A stretch of DNA of 64,000 bases from Burkholderiaceae bacterium (GTDB lineage Bacteria > Pseudomonadota > Gammaproteobacteria > Burkholderiales > Burkholderiaceae_C): positions 62,001 through 126,000 of the forward strand of contig JACKLN010000013.1 of NCBI GenBank assembly GCA_024235855.1. The letters run 5' to 3'. The notes below the pieces were generated by a model. The model did no database searches. It had not been told where the DNA came from and saw nothing but the letters and a program-made list of their open reading frames with translations. Numbering within the stretch: position 1 is the first letter of the stretch; each line of letters begins with the position of its first letter. The position numbers and the translations under genes were made by a program. Positions 37,522 through 46,201 of the stretch are shown one piece after another.

Positions 37522-37704
37522 CTTGCCGTAAAGCCGCTGCCACTCCTCCGGCGGCAGCGCCACCTCGCTGACCTCCGGCCCGCGCGGCTCGATGCTGCGC
37601 CGGCGCTCGGCGCCCTTGGGATTGGCACCGTCGCGGCGGCGGCGGTCCTCGCCGGACCGACGTTCTGCGGTGGCGATGGCAGGACGAGGAGGCTGCTTGC
37701 TCAT
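37504..37704 (-). CDS. Small basic protein of unknown function
   Basis: This 66-residue, highly charged protein starts MSKQPPRPAIATAERRSGED and is rich in Arg, including RRRRDG and RRRSIEPRG, with a short conserved-looking tail EEWQRLYGKKPP. It may bind nucleic acid, but no motif confirms it. An ATG four codons upstream (37716) is an alternative start. Support is only its codon pattern and clean placement between ahpF and the DUF3501 gene. Confidence 0.5.
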   Translation of the reverse strand: MSKQPPRPAIATAERRSGEDRRRRDGANPKGAERRRSIEPRGPEVSEVALPPEEWQRLYGKKPPTR

Positions 37705-37821
37705 GCTGCAGTGCATTGTGGCGAAGCGAGCTGACGCGCGTCTTTGCAGGCAGGATCACCCGACAACGCCGCCGGGACTGCGGGCACCGGCTCGCCATCG
37801 GCGACGCCAGTGCCGCTGTTT

Positions 37822-38400
37822 TCAGCGCAGGTCGCCCGCCAGGCTGGCCAGCGTCTCCGGTGCGATGACCACGTGCGCCGGGTAGTTGGTGTGGTCGCAG
37901 CCCAGCTTCACCACCGCGCCGGCGCGGATGGCCTGCTTCATCGGCACGTTGAACTCGAAGCGCACGAAGTGCACCGACGAGGTCTTCTCGTCGTTCTCGC
38001 GGTCCAGGTCCTCGTCGGCGATGGCGTAGACGCGGCCATGGCCCTCGACCTCGACGAACATGCGGTCCTCGACGCCGATCAGCCGCGCCAGCTCGCGCTT
38101 GCGCTCGTGCGGGTCGGGGTACTCGATGAGCATCGTGGCCTTCCAGTTGCTGCCGTCGGGCACCAGCGGTGCGTAGGCCTCGATCTCCGACTGGATGCCC
38201 TCCTCGTCGAAGATCTTCTCGATGTGCAGCATCTCCTGGATCTGCCGGCGGATGGTCTGCTCGTCCTCGAACTGCAGCGTCATGTGCTCGCCCAGCGCCA
38301 CGCTGCGCCGCTTGCGGTGCGCGATGGCCTCGGGCTTGCTGGTCTTGCGGATCTTCGAATAGGCCTCCAGCGTCAGGAGGCTGTCGCGGGTGATGGTCAT
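37822..38400 (-). CDS. DUF3501 family protein
   Basis: This 192-residue soluble protein has a DUF3501 pattern: RDSLLTLEAYSKIRKTSKPE, KRRSVALGEHMTLQFEDEQTI and SVHFVRFEF. The family is repeatedly found with rubrerythrin and an HdrB/GlpC-like Fe-S protein, exactly as here. Its role is unknown; the neighbours point to oxidative stress or electron transfer. It follows the Fe-S gene by 22 bases on the same strand. Confidence 0.87.
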   Translation of the reverse strand: MTITRDSLLTLEAYSKIRKTSKPEAIAHRKRRSVALGEHMTLQFEDEQTIRRQIQEMLHIEKIFDEEGIQSEIEAYAPLVPDGSNWKATMLIEYPDPHERKRELARLIGVEDRMFVEVEGHGRVYAIADEDLDRENDEKTSSVHFVRFEFNVPMKQAIRAGAVVKLGCDHTNYPAHVVIAPETLASLAGDLR

Positions 38401-38422
38401 GCGAGGTGTCCTTGAGGAAGGC

Positions 38423-39763
38423 TCACAGGCCGTAGGCCCGGGCCACGAGGGTCAACGGATGGGCCAGCGCCTTGGCCGGCGTGCCGGCCTGGGCCATGCC
38501 CTGGGCGATGTGGTGGCCGGCCAGCGCGCAGTCGCTGCTGATCACGTCCGGCTCGTCCTTGGCCATGGCGCGGAAGACCGGCTTGCCGATCTTCATCGCC
38601 ACCGGGTGGGTGGGCGTCTTCACGCCGTAGGTGCCGGCGTGGCCGGAGCAGCGCTCCACGGTGTTGAGCTGCACCTGCACCGTCTGGCCGATGAGCTTGA
38701 ACATGTCCTCGGTCTTGCGGCCGATGTTCTGCACCCGGCCGTGGCAGGGGATGTGGTAGCTGACCTTGCCCAGCGCGGTCTTGAAGTCGGTCTTGAGCAG
38801 GCCGTCCTTGTGGCGCGCCACCAGGTACTCGAAGGGGTCGAACATCGCCGCCTTCACCGCCTGCGTCTCGGCGCAGTCGGGGAACATCAGCGGCAGCTCC
38901 TGCTTGAACATCAGCGTGCAGCTGGGCACGGCGCTGAGGATGGCGTAGCCCTCCTTCGCGTACTTCGCCAGCACCGGCATGTTGGCCGCCTTGTGCTCGG
39001 CCACCGCGTCCAGGTCGCCCAGCTCGAGCTTGGGCATGCCGCAGCAGCTCTCCTTGTCGACGATGACGTAGGGGATGTCGTTGTGCGCCAGGATCTTCAG
39101 CAGGTCGTGGCCGATGCCGGGCTCGTTGTAGTTGACGTAGCAGGTGGAGAAGATGGCCACCTTGCCCGGCGTGCGCTCGCCGTTGGTGACCACGTTGGAC
39201 GGCGACTTCTGCGCGCCCCAGCGGAAACGCTGCGTGGCCAGCTCGGGCATCCAGGCGTCCGGGTGCACGCCCAGGTGCTTGTCCATCTGCTTGCGGGCGA
39301 ACGTGGTCTTGTTGATGGCGTTGACCACCTGCACGACGATGGGGATGCCGGCGAAGCTGCCGTGCGTGTCGGTGCTGGCCAGGAACTTCTCGCCGGCCTT
39401 CACCTCGCCGCGTTTGAACTTCTGCGCCTTGGCGCGCAGCATCAGGTGCGGGAAGTCCAGGTTCCACGCATGCGGCGGCGTGTACGGGCACTTGGTCATG
39501 TAGCACAGGTCGCACAGGTAGCACTGGTCGACGACCTTCCAGTAGTCCTGCTTCTTGACGCCGTGCACCTCGCCGTCGTCGGTCTCGTCGACGAGGTCGA
39601 ACAGGTTGGGGAAGCTCTGGCAAAGGCTCACGCATCGGCGGCAGCCGTGGCAGATGTCGAAGACGCGCTCCATCTCCGTCATCAGGGAGGCTTCGTCCCA
39701 GAAGTCGGCGCTCTTCCAGTCCAGCGGGTGCCGGGTCGGGGCTTCGAGGTTGCCTTCACGCAT
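38423..39763 (-). CDS. HdrB/GlpC-like Fe-S oxidoreductase
   Basis: This 446-residue protein has an N-terminal ferredoxin part with two cysteine clusters: CHGCRRCVSLC and CYLCDLCYMTKCP. Two CCG-type domains follow: STCYVNY...SCCGMP, and a second with IPCHGRVQ...CSGHAG, where CSG replaces CCG. CCG domains bind iron-sulfur clusters or transfer electrons in heterodisulfide reductase and glycerol-3-phosphate dehydrogenase. The electron donor is unknown. ATG at 39761-39763 begins the conserved region; upstream residues are not conserved-looking. It belongs to the rubrerythrin-FeS-DUF3501 cluster. Confidence 0.88.
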   Translation of the reverse strand: MREGNLEAPTRHPLDWKSADFWDEASLMTEMERVFDICHGCRRCVSLCQSFPNLFDLVDETDDGEVHGVKKQDYWKVVDQCYLCDLCYMTKCPYTPPHAWNLDFPHLMLRAKAQKFKRGEVKAGEKFLASTDTHGSFAGIPIVVQVVNAINKTTFARKQMDKHLGVHPDAWMPELATQRFRWGAQKSPSNVVTNGERTPGKVAIFSTCYVNYNEPGIGHDLLKILAHNDIPYVIVDKESCCGMPKLELGDLDAVAEHKAANMPVLAKYAKEGYAILSAVPSCTLMFKQELPLMFPDCAETQAVKAAMFDPFEYLVARHKDGLLKTDFKTALGKVSYHIPCHGRVQNIGRKTEDMFKLIGQTVQVQLNTVERCSGHAGTYGVKTPTHPVAMKIGKPVFRAMAKDEPDVISSDCALAGHHIAQGMAQAGTPAKALAHPLTLVARAYGL

Positions 39764-39806
39764 GCTTGTTCGCCTTGTGCTGTGCTTGCCTGTGACCGGA
39801 AACGAA

Positions 39807-39827
39807 CAAGGGGCACGAAGCCCCTTG
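39807..39827. terminator. Hairpin between rubrerythrin and Fe-S genes
   Basis: CAAGGGGC-ACGAA-GCCCCTTG is a perfect eight-base stem with a five-base loop, 20 bases after the rubrerythrin stop and before the Fe-S gene. It lacks a T-run, so it may be an attenuator or mRNA-processing hairpin within the cluster rather than a full terminator. Confidence 0.5.
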
Positions 39828-39847
39828 CACGTCATTGCGGACCGTGG

Positions 39848-40270
39848 TCAGTCGACCAGCGCGTCCAGCGCCTTCTGGTAGCGGTTGGCGTGCGAACGCT
39901 CGGCCTTGGCCAGCGTCTCGAACCAGTCGGCGATCTCGTCGAAACCTTCGTCGCGCGCCGTCTTGGCCATGCCCGGGTACATGTCGGTGTACTCGTGCGT
40001 CTCGCCGGCCACGGCGGCCATCAGGTTCTGGCGGCTGTTGCCGATGGGCAGGCCGGTGGCCGGGTCGCCGGAACCGTTCTCCAGGAACTCCAGGTGGCCG
40101 TGGGCGTGGCCGGTCTCGCCTTCAGCGGTCGAACGGAACAGCGCCGCGACGTCGTTCTGGCCTTCCACGTCGGCCTTGTTCGCGAAGTAAAGGTAACGGC
40201 GGTTGGCCTGGGACTCGCCCGCGAAGGCGTCCTTCAGGTTCTGCTCGGTCTTCGAACCCTTGAGTTGCAT
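39848..40270 (-). CDS. Rubrerythrin (no rubredoxin domain)
   Basis: This 140-residue ferritin-like di-iron protein has metal ligands in E-x2-H and E-x2-x-H patterns: FAGESQANRRY, AEGETGHAHGH, AGETHEYTDMYPG and KAERSHANRY. Typical rubrerythrins add a C-terminal rubredoxin CXXC domain, which is absent here, so electrons must come from another protein, perhaps the adjacent Fe-S protein. It likely reduces hydrogen peroxide. AGGAG precedes the ATG. Confidence 0.92.
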   Translation of the reverse strand: MQLKGSKTEQNLKDAFAGESQANRRYLYFANKADVEGQNDVAALFRSTAEGETGHAHGHLEFLENGSGDPATGLPIGNSRQNLMAAVAGETHEYTDMYPGMAKTARDEGFDEIADWFETLAKAERSHANRYQKALDALVD

Positions 40271-40380
40271 GTGATGCTCCTTGAGTCATTCGTTCAACCG
40301 GTGCGGTGCTGCACCGATCACCACGGACCTTACCAACCCGGCGGCCCAAGCTCCAATGCAATGCATCAATGCGGGCGATA

Positions 40381-40414
40381 GATCAGACCAATCTCCTCGA
40401 TCAGATCAATTGAT
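40381..40414 (-). promoter_or_regulatory. Direct repeats and palindrome upstream of rubrerythrin
   Basis: GATCAGACCAAT (40381-40392) and GATCAGATCAAT (40399-40410) are 12-base direct repeats with one mismatch, 18 bases apart. The second overlaps the palindrome ATCAATTGAT (40405-40414). They lie about 110-145 bases upstream of the rubrerythrin start in an AT-rich pocket, suggesting a binding site for a regulator of oxidative or metal stress. The identity is not known. Confidence 0.45.
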
Positions 40415-40474
40415 GAAAAGGATTCTCAATCCGTGCTGGGGTTAACCCTGGAAGTCGACCCGCCGTTGCCTGGC

Positions 40475-41353
40475 TCAACGCAGGTCGAGCAGCCGCAGCG
40501 CCAGATCGTGCAGCCGCCCGGCCGGGTCGACCAGGTTGTGCAGCACGCTGAAATGGTTGCTGCGCGCCAAGGTCTCGCACACCGGCACGCTGGTCGGCCC
40601 CCAGACATCCCGGATCAGACTGTTCTGGCGCAGGAACTCGTCGCTCTCGTCGCCGCCGACGACGGCATACAGCCGGCCCTTGGGCCGCGGGAAGAAGGCG
40701 GGGCTGAGCCGGGCCACCGAGGCGCGGGTGAGCTGCAGGTCGGGCTGCAGGATCGAGGTGTGGCGCAGCGGCTCGAGGTCGAACAGGCCGGAGATGGCCA
40801 TCGCCCGTGTGCACAGGCTGGCTGGCAGGTCGGGCGCCAGCTGGGGCCAGCGGCAACTGAGCATCATGGCCGCCGCGTGCCCGCCGGCCGAGTGGCCGAC
40901 CACCGCGATGCGCCGCGGGTCGCCGCCGTGTTCGCCGATGTGCCGCCAGACCCAGGCCAGCGCGCGCGCCATCTGCAGCGTGATGTGCTCCACCGACACG
41001 GCCGGTGCCAGGGCGTAGTCGGGCACCACCACCAGTGCGCCAGCGGCGTTGAAGGCGGGCGCCACGAAGCTGTGGTCCGCCTTCGACAGCGACCGCCAGT
41101 AGCCGCCGTGGATGAACACCAGCACCGGTGCCGGGCCGTCCACCGGCACGGAAGGTGGAAACAGGTCCAACGTCTCGCCCTCGCCATCCCCGTAGCGCAG
41201 GTCCAGCGTCGTGCCCTGCGCCTGGCGGGCCAACGCGGAGGCCGCCCGCCAGCGCTCGAAATAGCTGGCGAAGTCGGGCACACGGGCCCGGTTGTCATAC
41301 TGGGCGTCGAGCCAGGCGCTGTCCGGCGCGGCTGACGGGGATACTGAGGGCAT
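40475..41353 (-). CDS. Alpha/beta hydrolase (kynurenine-formamidase-like)
   Basis: This 292-residue alpha/beta hydrolase has oxyanion motif HGGYW at 82-86 and nucleophile S155 in GHSAGG, with a probable His in SNHFSVL near the end. HGGYW is typical of the arylformamidase/kynurenine formamidase-like group, but no kyn genes are near, so the substrate is open. No signal peptide. It diverges from the tRNA-Ala gene. Confidence 0.85.
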   Translation of the reverse strand: MPSVSPSAAPDSAWLDAQYDNRARVPDFASYFERWRAASALARQAQGTTLDLRYGDGEGETLDLFPPSVPVDGPAPVLVFIHGGYWRSLSKADHSFVAPAFNAAGALVVVPDYALAPAVSVEHITLQMARALAWVWRHIGEHGGDPRRIAVVGHSAGGHAAAMMLSCRWPQLAPDLPASLCTRAMAISGLFDLEPLRHTSILQPDLQLTRASVARLSPAFFPRPKGRLYAVVGGDESDEFLRQNSLIRDVWGPTSVPVCETLARSNHFSVLHNLVDPAGRLHDLALRLLDLR

Positions 41354-41364
41354 CGGCGCTCCAT

Positions 41365-41392
41365 TTGTCGTGTGGCGCCTTCATGCTACACT
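41365..41392 (+). promoter_or_regulatory. Promoter of tRNA-Ala
   Basis: TTGTCG (41365-41370) and TACACT (41387-41392) are separated by 16 bases and fit sigma-70 -35 and -10 elements, 12 bases upstream of the tRNA. Confidence 0.55.
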
Positions 41393-41404
41393 CACGGGCT
41401 CTGT

Positions 41405-41480
<76 letters not shown>

Positions 41481-41488
41481 CAGGTTTT

Positions 41489-41521
41489 CAAGGGGTCGCG
41501 CCGAAGGGTTGCGACCCCTTG
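41489..41521 (+). terminator. Terminator after tRNA-Ala
   Basis: The arms CAAGGGGTCGC and GCGACCCCTTG form a perfect 11-base stem with an 11-base loop, starting nine bases after the tRNA end. No strong T-run follows (TCGTTTC). Confidence 0.7.
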
Positions 41522-41645
41522 TCGTTTCAGGGCCCGGCCGATGCCACCAGGGCCTCCGGAGATCCATCTGTAGCGGGCCTGCTGATGGCAGGCGAATACC
41601 TGCCTGCAACCGCTAGAAACACGAAGGGCTTGCGCCAGAAGCACA

Positions 41646-41673
41646 AAGGGCTTGCGATCACTCGCAAGCCCTT
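41646..41673. terminator. Terminator between the two tRNA genes
   Basis: AAGGGCTTGCGA-TCAC-TCGCAAGCCCTT is a perfect 12-base stem with a four-base loop, 16 bases after the 3' end of tRNA-Val (minus strand). The left arm unit AAGGGCTTGCG also occurs once more just upstream (about 41626-41636). Nothing else coding is seen from 41522 to 41689. Confidence 0.7.
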
Positions 41674-41689
41674 CATTTGATGTGCGTTT

Positions 41690-41764
41690 TGGTGGGCGGT
41701 GCAGGGTTCGAACCTGCGACCCCTGCCGTGTGAAGGCAGTGCTCTACCACTGAGCTAACCGCCC
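41690..41764 (-). tRNA. tRNA-Val(CAC)
   Basis: The minus-strand cloverleaf is GGGCGGTTAGCTCAG in the 5' part. The anticodon arm is CTGCC-TTCACAC-GGCAG with anticodon CAC, the T arm is GCAGG-TTCGAAC-CCTGC, then ACCGCCC, discriminator A and an encoded CCA. It reads GTG. It follows dnaQ on the same strand. Confidence 0.97.
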
Positions 41765-41810
41765 GGAATCTGGCGCCTTTCGGCGAACCGGAGCTCCGGT
41801 AAGCCCAAGA

Positions 41811-42539
41811 TTATGCCACGGTTTCCGCGTCCTGCCTTGGCTCGATGCGACGCCACAGCGTCTTGTCGCCGGTGGCCTTGTCCAGATCGGCCAGCACGGC
41901 CTCGTGGGCCTGGCACTCGGCATCGCTGGCACGCAGCACTGGCAGCTCGAACTGCGTCAGGTCGACGACAGCCACCGCCAGCGTGCCCGGTGTGTCGTCG
42001 CCGGCGTCGATGACCAGCGAGTCCTGACCGCGCGTCATGCGGATGTAGACCTCGGCCAGCAGCCCGGCATCCAGCAGCGCGCCGTGCAGCGAGCGCGAGC
42101 TGTTGTCCACCTCCAGCCGCTTGCACAGCGCGTCCAGGCTGGCGCGCTGGCCGGGGTAGAGCTCGCGCGCCATCTGCAGGGAATCGACCACGCCGGCGCA
42201 GCGGCTGGCCAGCGGCGGATGGACCAGGCGGGCCAGTTCCGCGTCCAGGAACCCCAGGTCGAAGCTGGCGTTGTGGATCACGAGTTGTGCGTCGGCCACG
42301 TAGTCCAGCAGTTCCTGGACGATGTCGGCGAATTTCGGCTTGTCGGCCAGGAACTCGTCGGTCAGGCCGTGCACCCGCAACGCGTCAGGGTGGCTGCTGC
42401 GCTCGGGGTTCAAGTACCAGTGGCGGTTGTCACCGGTCAGGCGCCGGTCCACCATCTCGATGAGGCCGATCTCGACCAGACGGTCGCCGTTGTCGGCAGA
42501 CAGGCCCGTGGTTTCCGTGTCGAGGAAGATCTGTCGCAT
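41811..42539 (-). CDS. dnaQ: DNA polymerase III epsilon subunit (3'-5' proofreading exonuclease)
   Basis: This 242-residue DnaQ proofreads replication. The DEDDh exonuclease motifs are present: FLDTETTGL (D7, E9), HNASFDLGFLDAE with the second Asp, and HGALLDAGLLAEVY with the catalytic His and last Asp. The C-terminal tail for binding the alpha subunit is present. Its TAA stop is followed by the tRNA-Val gene 46 bases later. Confidence 0.95.
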   Translation of the reverse strand: MRQIFLDTETTGLSADNGDRLVEIGLIEMVDRRLTGDNRHWYLNPERSSHPDALRVHGLTDEFLADKPKFADIVQELLDYVADAQLVIHNASFDLGFLDAELARLVHPPLASRCAGVVDSLQMARELYPGQRASLDALCKRLEVDNSSRSLHGALLDAGLLAEVYIRMTRGQDSLVIDAGDDTPGTLAVAVVDLTQFELPVLRASDAECQAHEAVLADLDKATGDKTLWRRIEPRQDAETVA

Positions 42540-42543
42540 CGCG

Positions 42544-43356
42544 CTATTGTGTCGCGGGCACGCTGCCGCGCCGCCCGCTCCACCACCACAGCGCGGCGCC
42601 GGCCGCGATCATCGGCAGGCACAGCCACTGGCCCATGCTCATGCCCAGCGCCAGCAGGCCCAGGAAGCTGTCGGGCTCGCGGAACCATTCCGCGATGAAG
42701 CGGAACACGCCGTAGCCCATCAGGAAGGCACCAGACACCTGCCCCGTGGCGCGCGGCTTCGCGCCGTACCACCACAGCAGCGCAAACAGCAGCAGGCCCT
42801 CGAGCGCGAACTGGTAGAGCTGCGACGGGTGCCGCGCGATGCCGTCGTTCGCCTGCGGGAAGACCATGGCCCAGGGCAGCGACGGGTCGGCGGCGCGGCC
42901 CCAGAGCTCGCCGTTGATGAAGTTGCCGATGCGCCCGCTGGCCAGGCCGGTTGGCACGCAGGGCGCCACCAGGTCGGCCACCTGCAGGAAGGGCCGGTCG
43001 AGCTTGCGCGCGAACAGGGCCAGCGCCACGATGACGCCCAGCAACCCGCCATGGAAGGACATGCCGCCCTTCCAGACCATCAGGATCTCCAGCGGGTGGC
43101 TCAGGTAGTGGCCCGGCTTGTAGAACAGCGCGTAACCCAGGCGCCCGCCGACGATGACACCGACCACACCCCAGAACAGCAGGTCCTCCACGTCGCGCCG
43201 CGTCCAGCCAGCCTGCGCGAACCAGGGTTTCTGCGCCCGCCTGACGGCCAGGAAGAGGAACAGGCCGAAGGCCACCAGGTAGGTCAGGCCGTACCAGTGG
43301 ATCTGGACCGGGCCGAGCGCGATGGCCACGGGGTCGAACTGCGGATGCACAAGCAT
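42544..43356 (-). CDS. lgt: Prolipoprotein diacylglyceryl transferase
   Basis: Lgt moves diacylglycerol from phosphatidylglycerol to the lipobox cysteine of prolipoproteins in the inner membrane. The 270-residue protein has about seven membrane helices. Its signature is GRIGNFINGELWGR, with GGMSFHGGLLG carrying the essential His. The ATG overlaps the lysR stop by one base (TGATG); the gene lies four bases before dnaQ. Confidence 0.96.
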   Translation of the reverse strand: MLVHPQFDPVAIALGPVQIHWYGLTYLVAFGLFLFLAVRRAQKPWFAQAGWTRRDVEDLLFWGVVGVIVGGRLGYALFYKPGHYLSHPLEILMVWKGGMSFHGGLLGVIVALALFARKLDRPFLQVADLVAPCVPTGLASGRIGNFINGELWGRAADPSLPWAMVFPQANDGIARHPSQLYQFALEGLLLFALLWWYGAKPRATGQVSGAFLMGYGVFRFIAEWFREPDSFLGLLALGMSMGQWLCLPMIAAGAALWWWSGRRGSVPATQ

Positions 43357-44351
43357 CAGGCGGGCTTTCTGGGGCGCGACGCGGGTCGCGGCATGGACAG
43401 GGATTGCGAGGTGACGGCTGCGGATTGTCGCCGCTGGGGCGTGGCGGCCGGCGCCATGCTCATGGTGTCCGACACCGCCGCCACGTGGTCGACGAATCTG
43501 CGCACCGCCGGCTGCGCCGGCTCGCGCCACACGAGGCTGGTCTCGCACGACAGCACCGCGCCCGCGGGTGCCCGGTACACCACCCCTGGCCGTTGCAGTT
43601 GCGTCAGCGACGCCGGCACCCAGGCGATGCCCATACCGGCCGAGACCAGGTTGACGATGGTCTGCATCTGGATCGCCTCCTGGCCGATCACGGGCGTGGC
43701 GCCACGCGCCCGGTAGTGCCCGAGGATGGCGTCGTACAGCGACGGCGCGATGCGCCGCGGAAAGATCACCAGCGGCTCGGCCGACAGCGCCGCCCACGAC
43801 GGCCGCGCCTGGCGCGCCAGCGCATGCGTCTCGGGCAGTGCCAGCATCAGCGGCTCGCGCAGCACACGGCGGGCGGCCAGGCCCGGCGGGGCGGCGCCTT
43901 CGGCGTGCAGCACGAAGCCGGCGTCGATCTGGTCGGCGGCGAAGGCATCGAGCTGCACGTCCAGCGTGGCCTCCCGCAGTGCCAGCTGCACGCCGGGCCG
44001 GGCCTCGCGGAAGCTGCGCAGCCAGCCCGGCAGCGGGCCGTAGGCGATGCTGGAGACGAAGGCCAGGCGCAGCCTGCCGGCCTGCCCTGCCGCGGCGGCC
44101 TGCGCCTGGGCGGGCAGCGCGTCGGCGGCGGCGACGAGCCGGCGCAACTCGGGCAGCAGCGCCGCCCCGGCGGGGCTGAGCGACACGCGACGCTGGCTGC
44201 GCTCGAGCAGTGGAGCGCCCATCCGCAGCTCGAGCTGCTGGATGGCCTGCGTCAACGCCGGCTGGCTGATGTGCAGGCGCTCGGCGGCGCGGCCAAAGTG
44301 AAGTTCCTCGGCCACGGCGATGAACTGGCGCAGGGGGCGGAGTTCGATCAT
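43356..44351 (-). CDS. LysR-family transcriptional regulator
   Basis: This 331-residue LysR protein has an N-terminal winged helix-turn-helix (about 1-60: MIELRPLRQFIAVAEELHFG, HISQPALTQAIQQLE) and a two-lobed effector domain. It is divergent from ilvD with a 110-base gap containing a palindrome, so regulation of ilvD or itself is likely. It is coupled to lgt by a one-base stop/start overlap, which ties a regulator to lipoprotein processing. Confidence 0.92.
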   Translation of the reverse strand: MIELRPLRQFIAVAEELHFGRAAERLHISQPALTQAIQQLELRMGAPLLERSQRRVSLSPAGAALLPELRRLVAAADALPAQAQAAAAGQAGRLRLAFVSSIAYGPLPGWLRSFREARPGVQLALREATLDVQLDAFAADQIDAGFVLHAEGAAPPGLAARRVLREPLMLALPETHALARQARPSWAALSAEPLVIFPRRIAPSLYDAILGHYRARGATPVIGQEAIQMQTIVNLVSAGMGIAWVPASLTQLQRPGVVYRAPAGAVLSCETSLVWREPAQPAVRRFVDHVAAVSDTMSMAPAATPQRRQSAAVTSQSLSMPRPASRPRKPA

Positions 44352-44378
44352 CCGTTCAACTTATCAATGGGCTTATGT

Positions 44379-44388
44379 CAATCGATTG
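44379..44388. promoter_or_regulatory. Palindrome between lysR and ilvD
   Basis: CAATCGATTG is a perfect ten-base dyad in the divergent intergenic gap; the nearby TTATCAATGGGCTTAT gives a second loose repeat. This is a LysR-operator candidate by position only. Confidence 0.45.
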
Positions 44389-44461
44389 GACCACAGGCCC
44401 GGCCGCGGACCATACTGCCGGCCCGACGCCCGCAACGCGAACGCTAGACAGGAGACCCGCC

Positions 44462-46156
44462 ATGGCCGGATTCAACCGCCGCTCGAAGAACATCACCGAA
44501 GGCGTCGCCCGCGCGCCCAACCGGTCCATGTACTACGGCATGGGCTACACCGAGAACGACTTCGGCAAGCCGATGATCGGCGTGGCCAACGGCCACAGCA
44601 CCATCACGCCCTGCAACTCCGGCCTGCAGAAGCTGGCCGATGCGGCCGTGGATGGCCTCAAGGCCGCCGGTGCCAACCCGCAAGTCTTCGGCGTGCCGAC
44701 CATCAGCGACGGCATGTCCATGGGCACCGAGGGCATGAAGTACAGCCTGGTGAGCCGCGAGGTCATCGCCGACTGCGTGGAGACCTGCGTCGGCGGCCAG
44801 TGGATGGACGGCGTGCTCGTCATCGGCGGCTGCGACAAGAACATGCCCGGCGGCATGATGGGCATGCTGCGCGCCAACGTGCCGGCCATCTACGTCTACG
44901 GCGGCACCATCCTGCCGGGCCACTACAAGGGCCAGGACCTCAACATCGTCAGCGTCTTCGAGGCCGTGGGCCAGTTCAGCGCCGGCAAGATGAGCGAGGA
45001 GGACTTCTGCCAGATCGAGCGCCGCGCCATCCCGGGCAGCGGCAGCTGCGGCGGCATGTACACCGCCAACACCATGAGCTCGGCCTTCGAGGCCCTGGGC
45101 ATGAGCCTGCCCTTCAGCTCGACGATGGCCAACGTGGAGGACCCCATCGTCGGCTACACGCAGGAAGCCGCACGCGTGCTGGTGGAGGCGGTGAAGGCCG
45201 ACCTGAAGCCACGCGACATCGTCACCAAGCAGGCCATCGAGAACGCCGTGGCCGTGATCATGGCCACCGGCGGCAGCACGAACGCGGTGCTGCACTTCCT
45301 GGCCATCGCCCACGCCGCCGAGGTGGACTGGACCATCGACGACTTCGAGCGTGTGCGCCGGAAGGTGCCGGTGATCTGCGACCTCAAGCCCAGCGGCAAG
45401 TACCTGGCCATCGACCTGCACCGCGCCGGCGGCATCCCGGCGGTGATGAAGGTGCTGCTGGACGCCGGCCTGCTGCACGGCGACTGCATGACGATCACCG
45501 GCAAGACCGTGGCGGAGAACCTCAAGGACGTGCCCGCGCTGCGCGCCGACCAGGACGTCATCCGCCCGGTCACGAACCCGATGTACGCCCAGGGCCACCT
45601 GGCGATCCTGAAGGGCAACCTGGCCACCGAGGGCTGCGTGGCCAAGATCACCGGGCTGAAGAACCCGGTCATCACCGGCCCGGCGCGCGTGTTCGACGAC
45701 GAGCAGAGCGCGCTGGCCGCCATCATGGCCGGCAAGATCAGCGCCGGCGACGTGATGGTGCTGCGCTATCTGGGCCCCAAGGGCGGCCCGGGCATGCCGG
45801 AGATGCTGGCGCCCACCGGCGCGCTGATCGGCCAGGGCCTGGGCGAGAGCGTGGGCCTGATCACCGACGGCCGCTTCAGCGGCGGCACCTGGGGCATGGT
45901 CGTGGGCCACGTGGCGCCCGAGGCCTACGAAGGCGGCCTGATCGCGCTGGTGCAGGAAGGCGATTCGATCACCATCGACGCGCACCAGCTGCTGCTGCAG
46001 CTGAACGTGGCCGACGAGGAGATCGCCCGCCGGCGGTCCGCCTGGCAGCGCCCGGCCCCGCGCTACACGCGGGGCGTGCTGGGCAAGTTCGCGCGCAACG
46101 CCGCCAGCGCCAGCGTGGGCGCGGTGCTCGACCGCTACGAACCGACGGACTTCTGA
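44462..46156 (+). CDS. ilvD: Dihydroxy-acid dehydratase
   Basis: This Fe-S dehydratase of branched-chain amino-acid synthesis makes the 2-keto acids that lead to valine, isoleucine and leucine. The 564-residue protein has the IlvD/Edd signatures: IGGCDKNMPGGMMG, PGSGSCGGMYTANT, GGSTNAVLH and ITDGRFSGGTWG. Cluster cysteines are in CDKN and SCGG. AGGAGA before the ATG supports the start. The gene stands alone after the divergent lysR. Confidence 0.97.
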   Translation: MAGFNRRSKNITEGVARAPNRSMYYGMGYTENDFGKPMIGVANGHSTITPCNSGLQKLADAAVDGLKAAGANPQVFGVPTISDGMSMGTEGMKYSLVSREVIADCVETCVGGQWMDGVLVIGGCDKNMPGGMMGMLRANVPAIYVYGGTILPGHYKGQDLNIVSVFEAVGQFSAGKMSEEDFCQIERRAIPGSGSCGGMYTANTMSSAFEALGMSLPFSSTMANVEDPIVGYTQEAARVLVEAVKADLKPRDIVTKQAIENAVAVIMATGGSTNAVLHFLAIAHAAEVDWTIDDFERVRRKVPVICDLKPSGKYLAIDLHRAGGIPAVMKVLLDAGLLHGDCMTITGKTVAENLKDVPALRADQDVIRPVTNPMYAQGHLAILKGNLATEGCVAKITGLKNPVITGPARVFDDEQSALAAIMAGKISAGDVMVLRYLGPKGGPGMPEMLAPTGALIGQGLGESVGLITDGRFSGGTWGMVVGHVAPEAYEGGLIALVQEGDSITIDAHQLLLQLNVADEEIARRRSAWQRPAPRYTRGVLGKFARNAASASVGAVLDRYEPTDF

Positions 46157-46201
46157 CCGGCACCGGGGGCGGGGAATGCCGGCCCGCCGGCGTGGCGCGC
46201 T

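Noticed and set aside
40411..40431. Fur-box-like GATGAAAAGGATTCTCAAT upstream of rubrerythrin
   Set aside because: Only a partial match to the 19-base Fur consensus and too far from the start; not enough to call.
41489..41673. CRISPR-like repeats between the tRNAs
   Set aside because: Only two copies of AAGGGCTTGCG and hairpins; no regular spacing.
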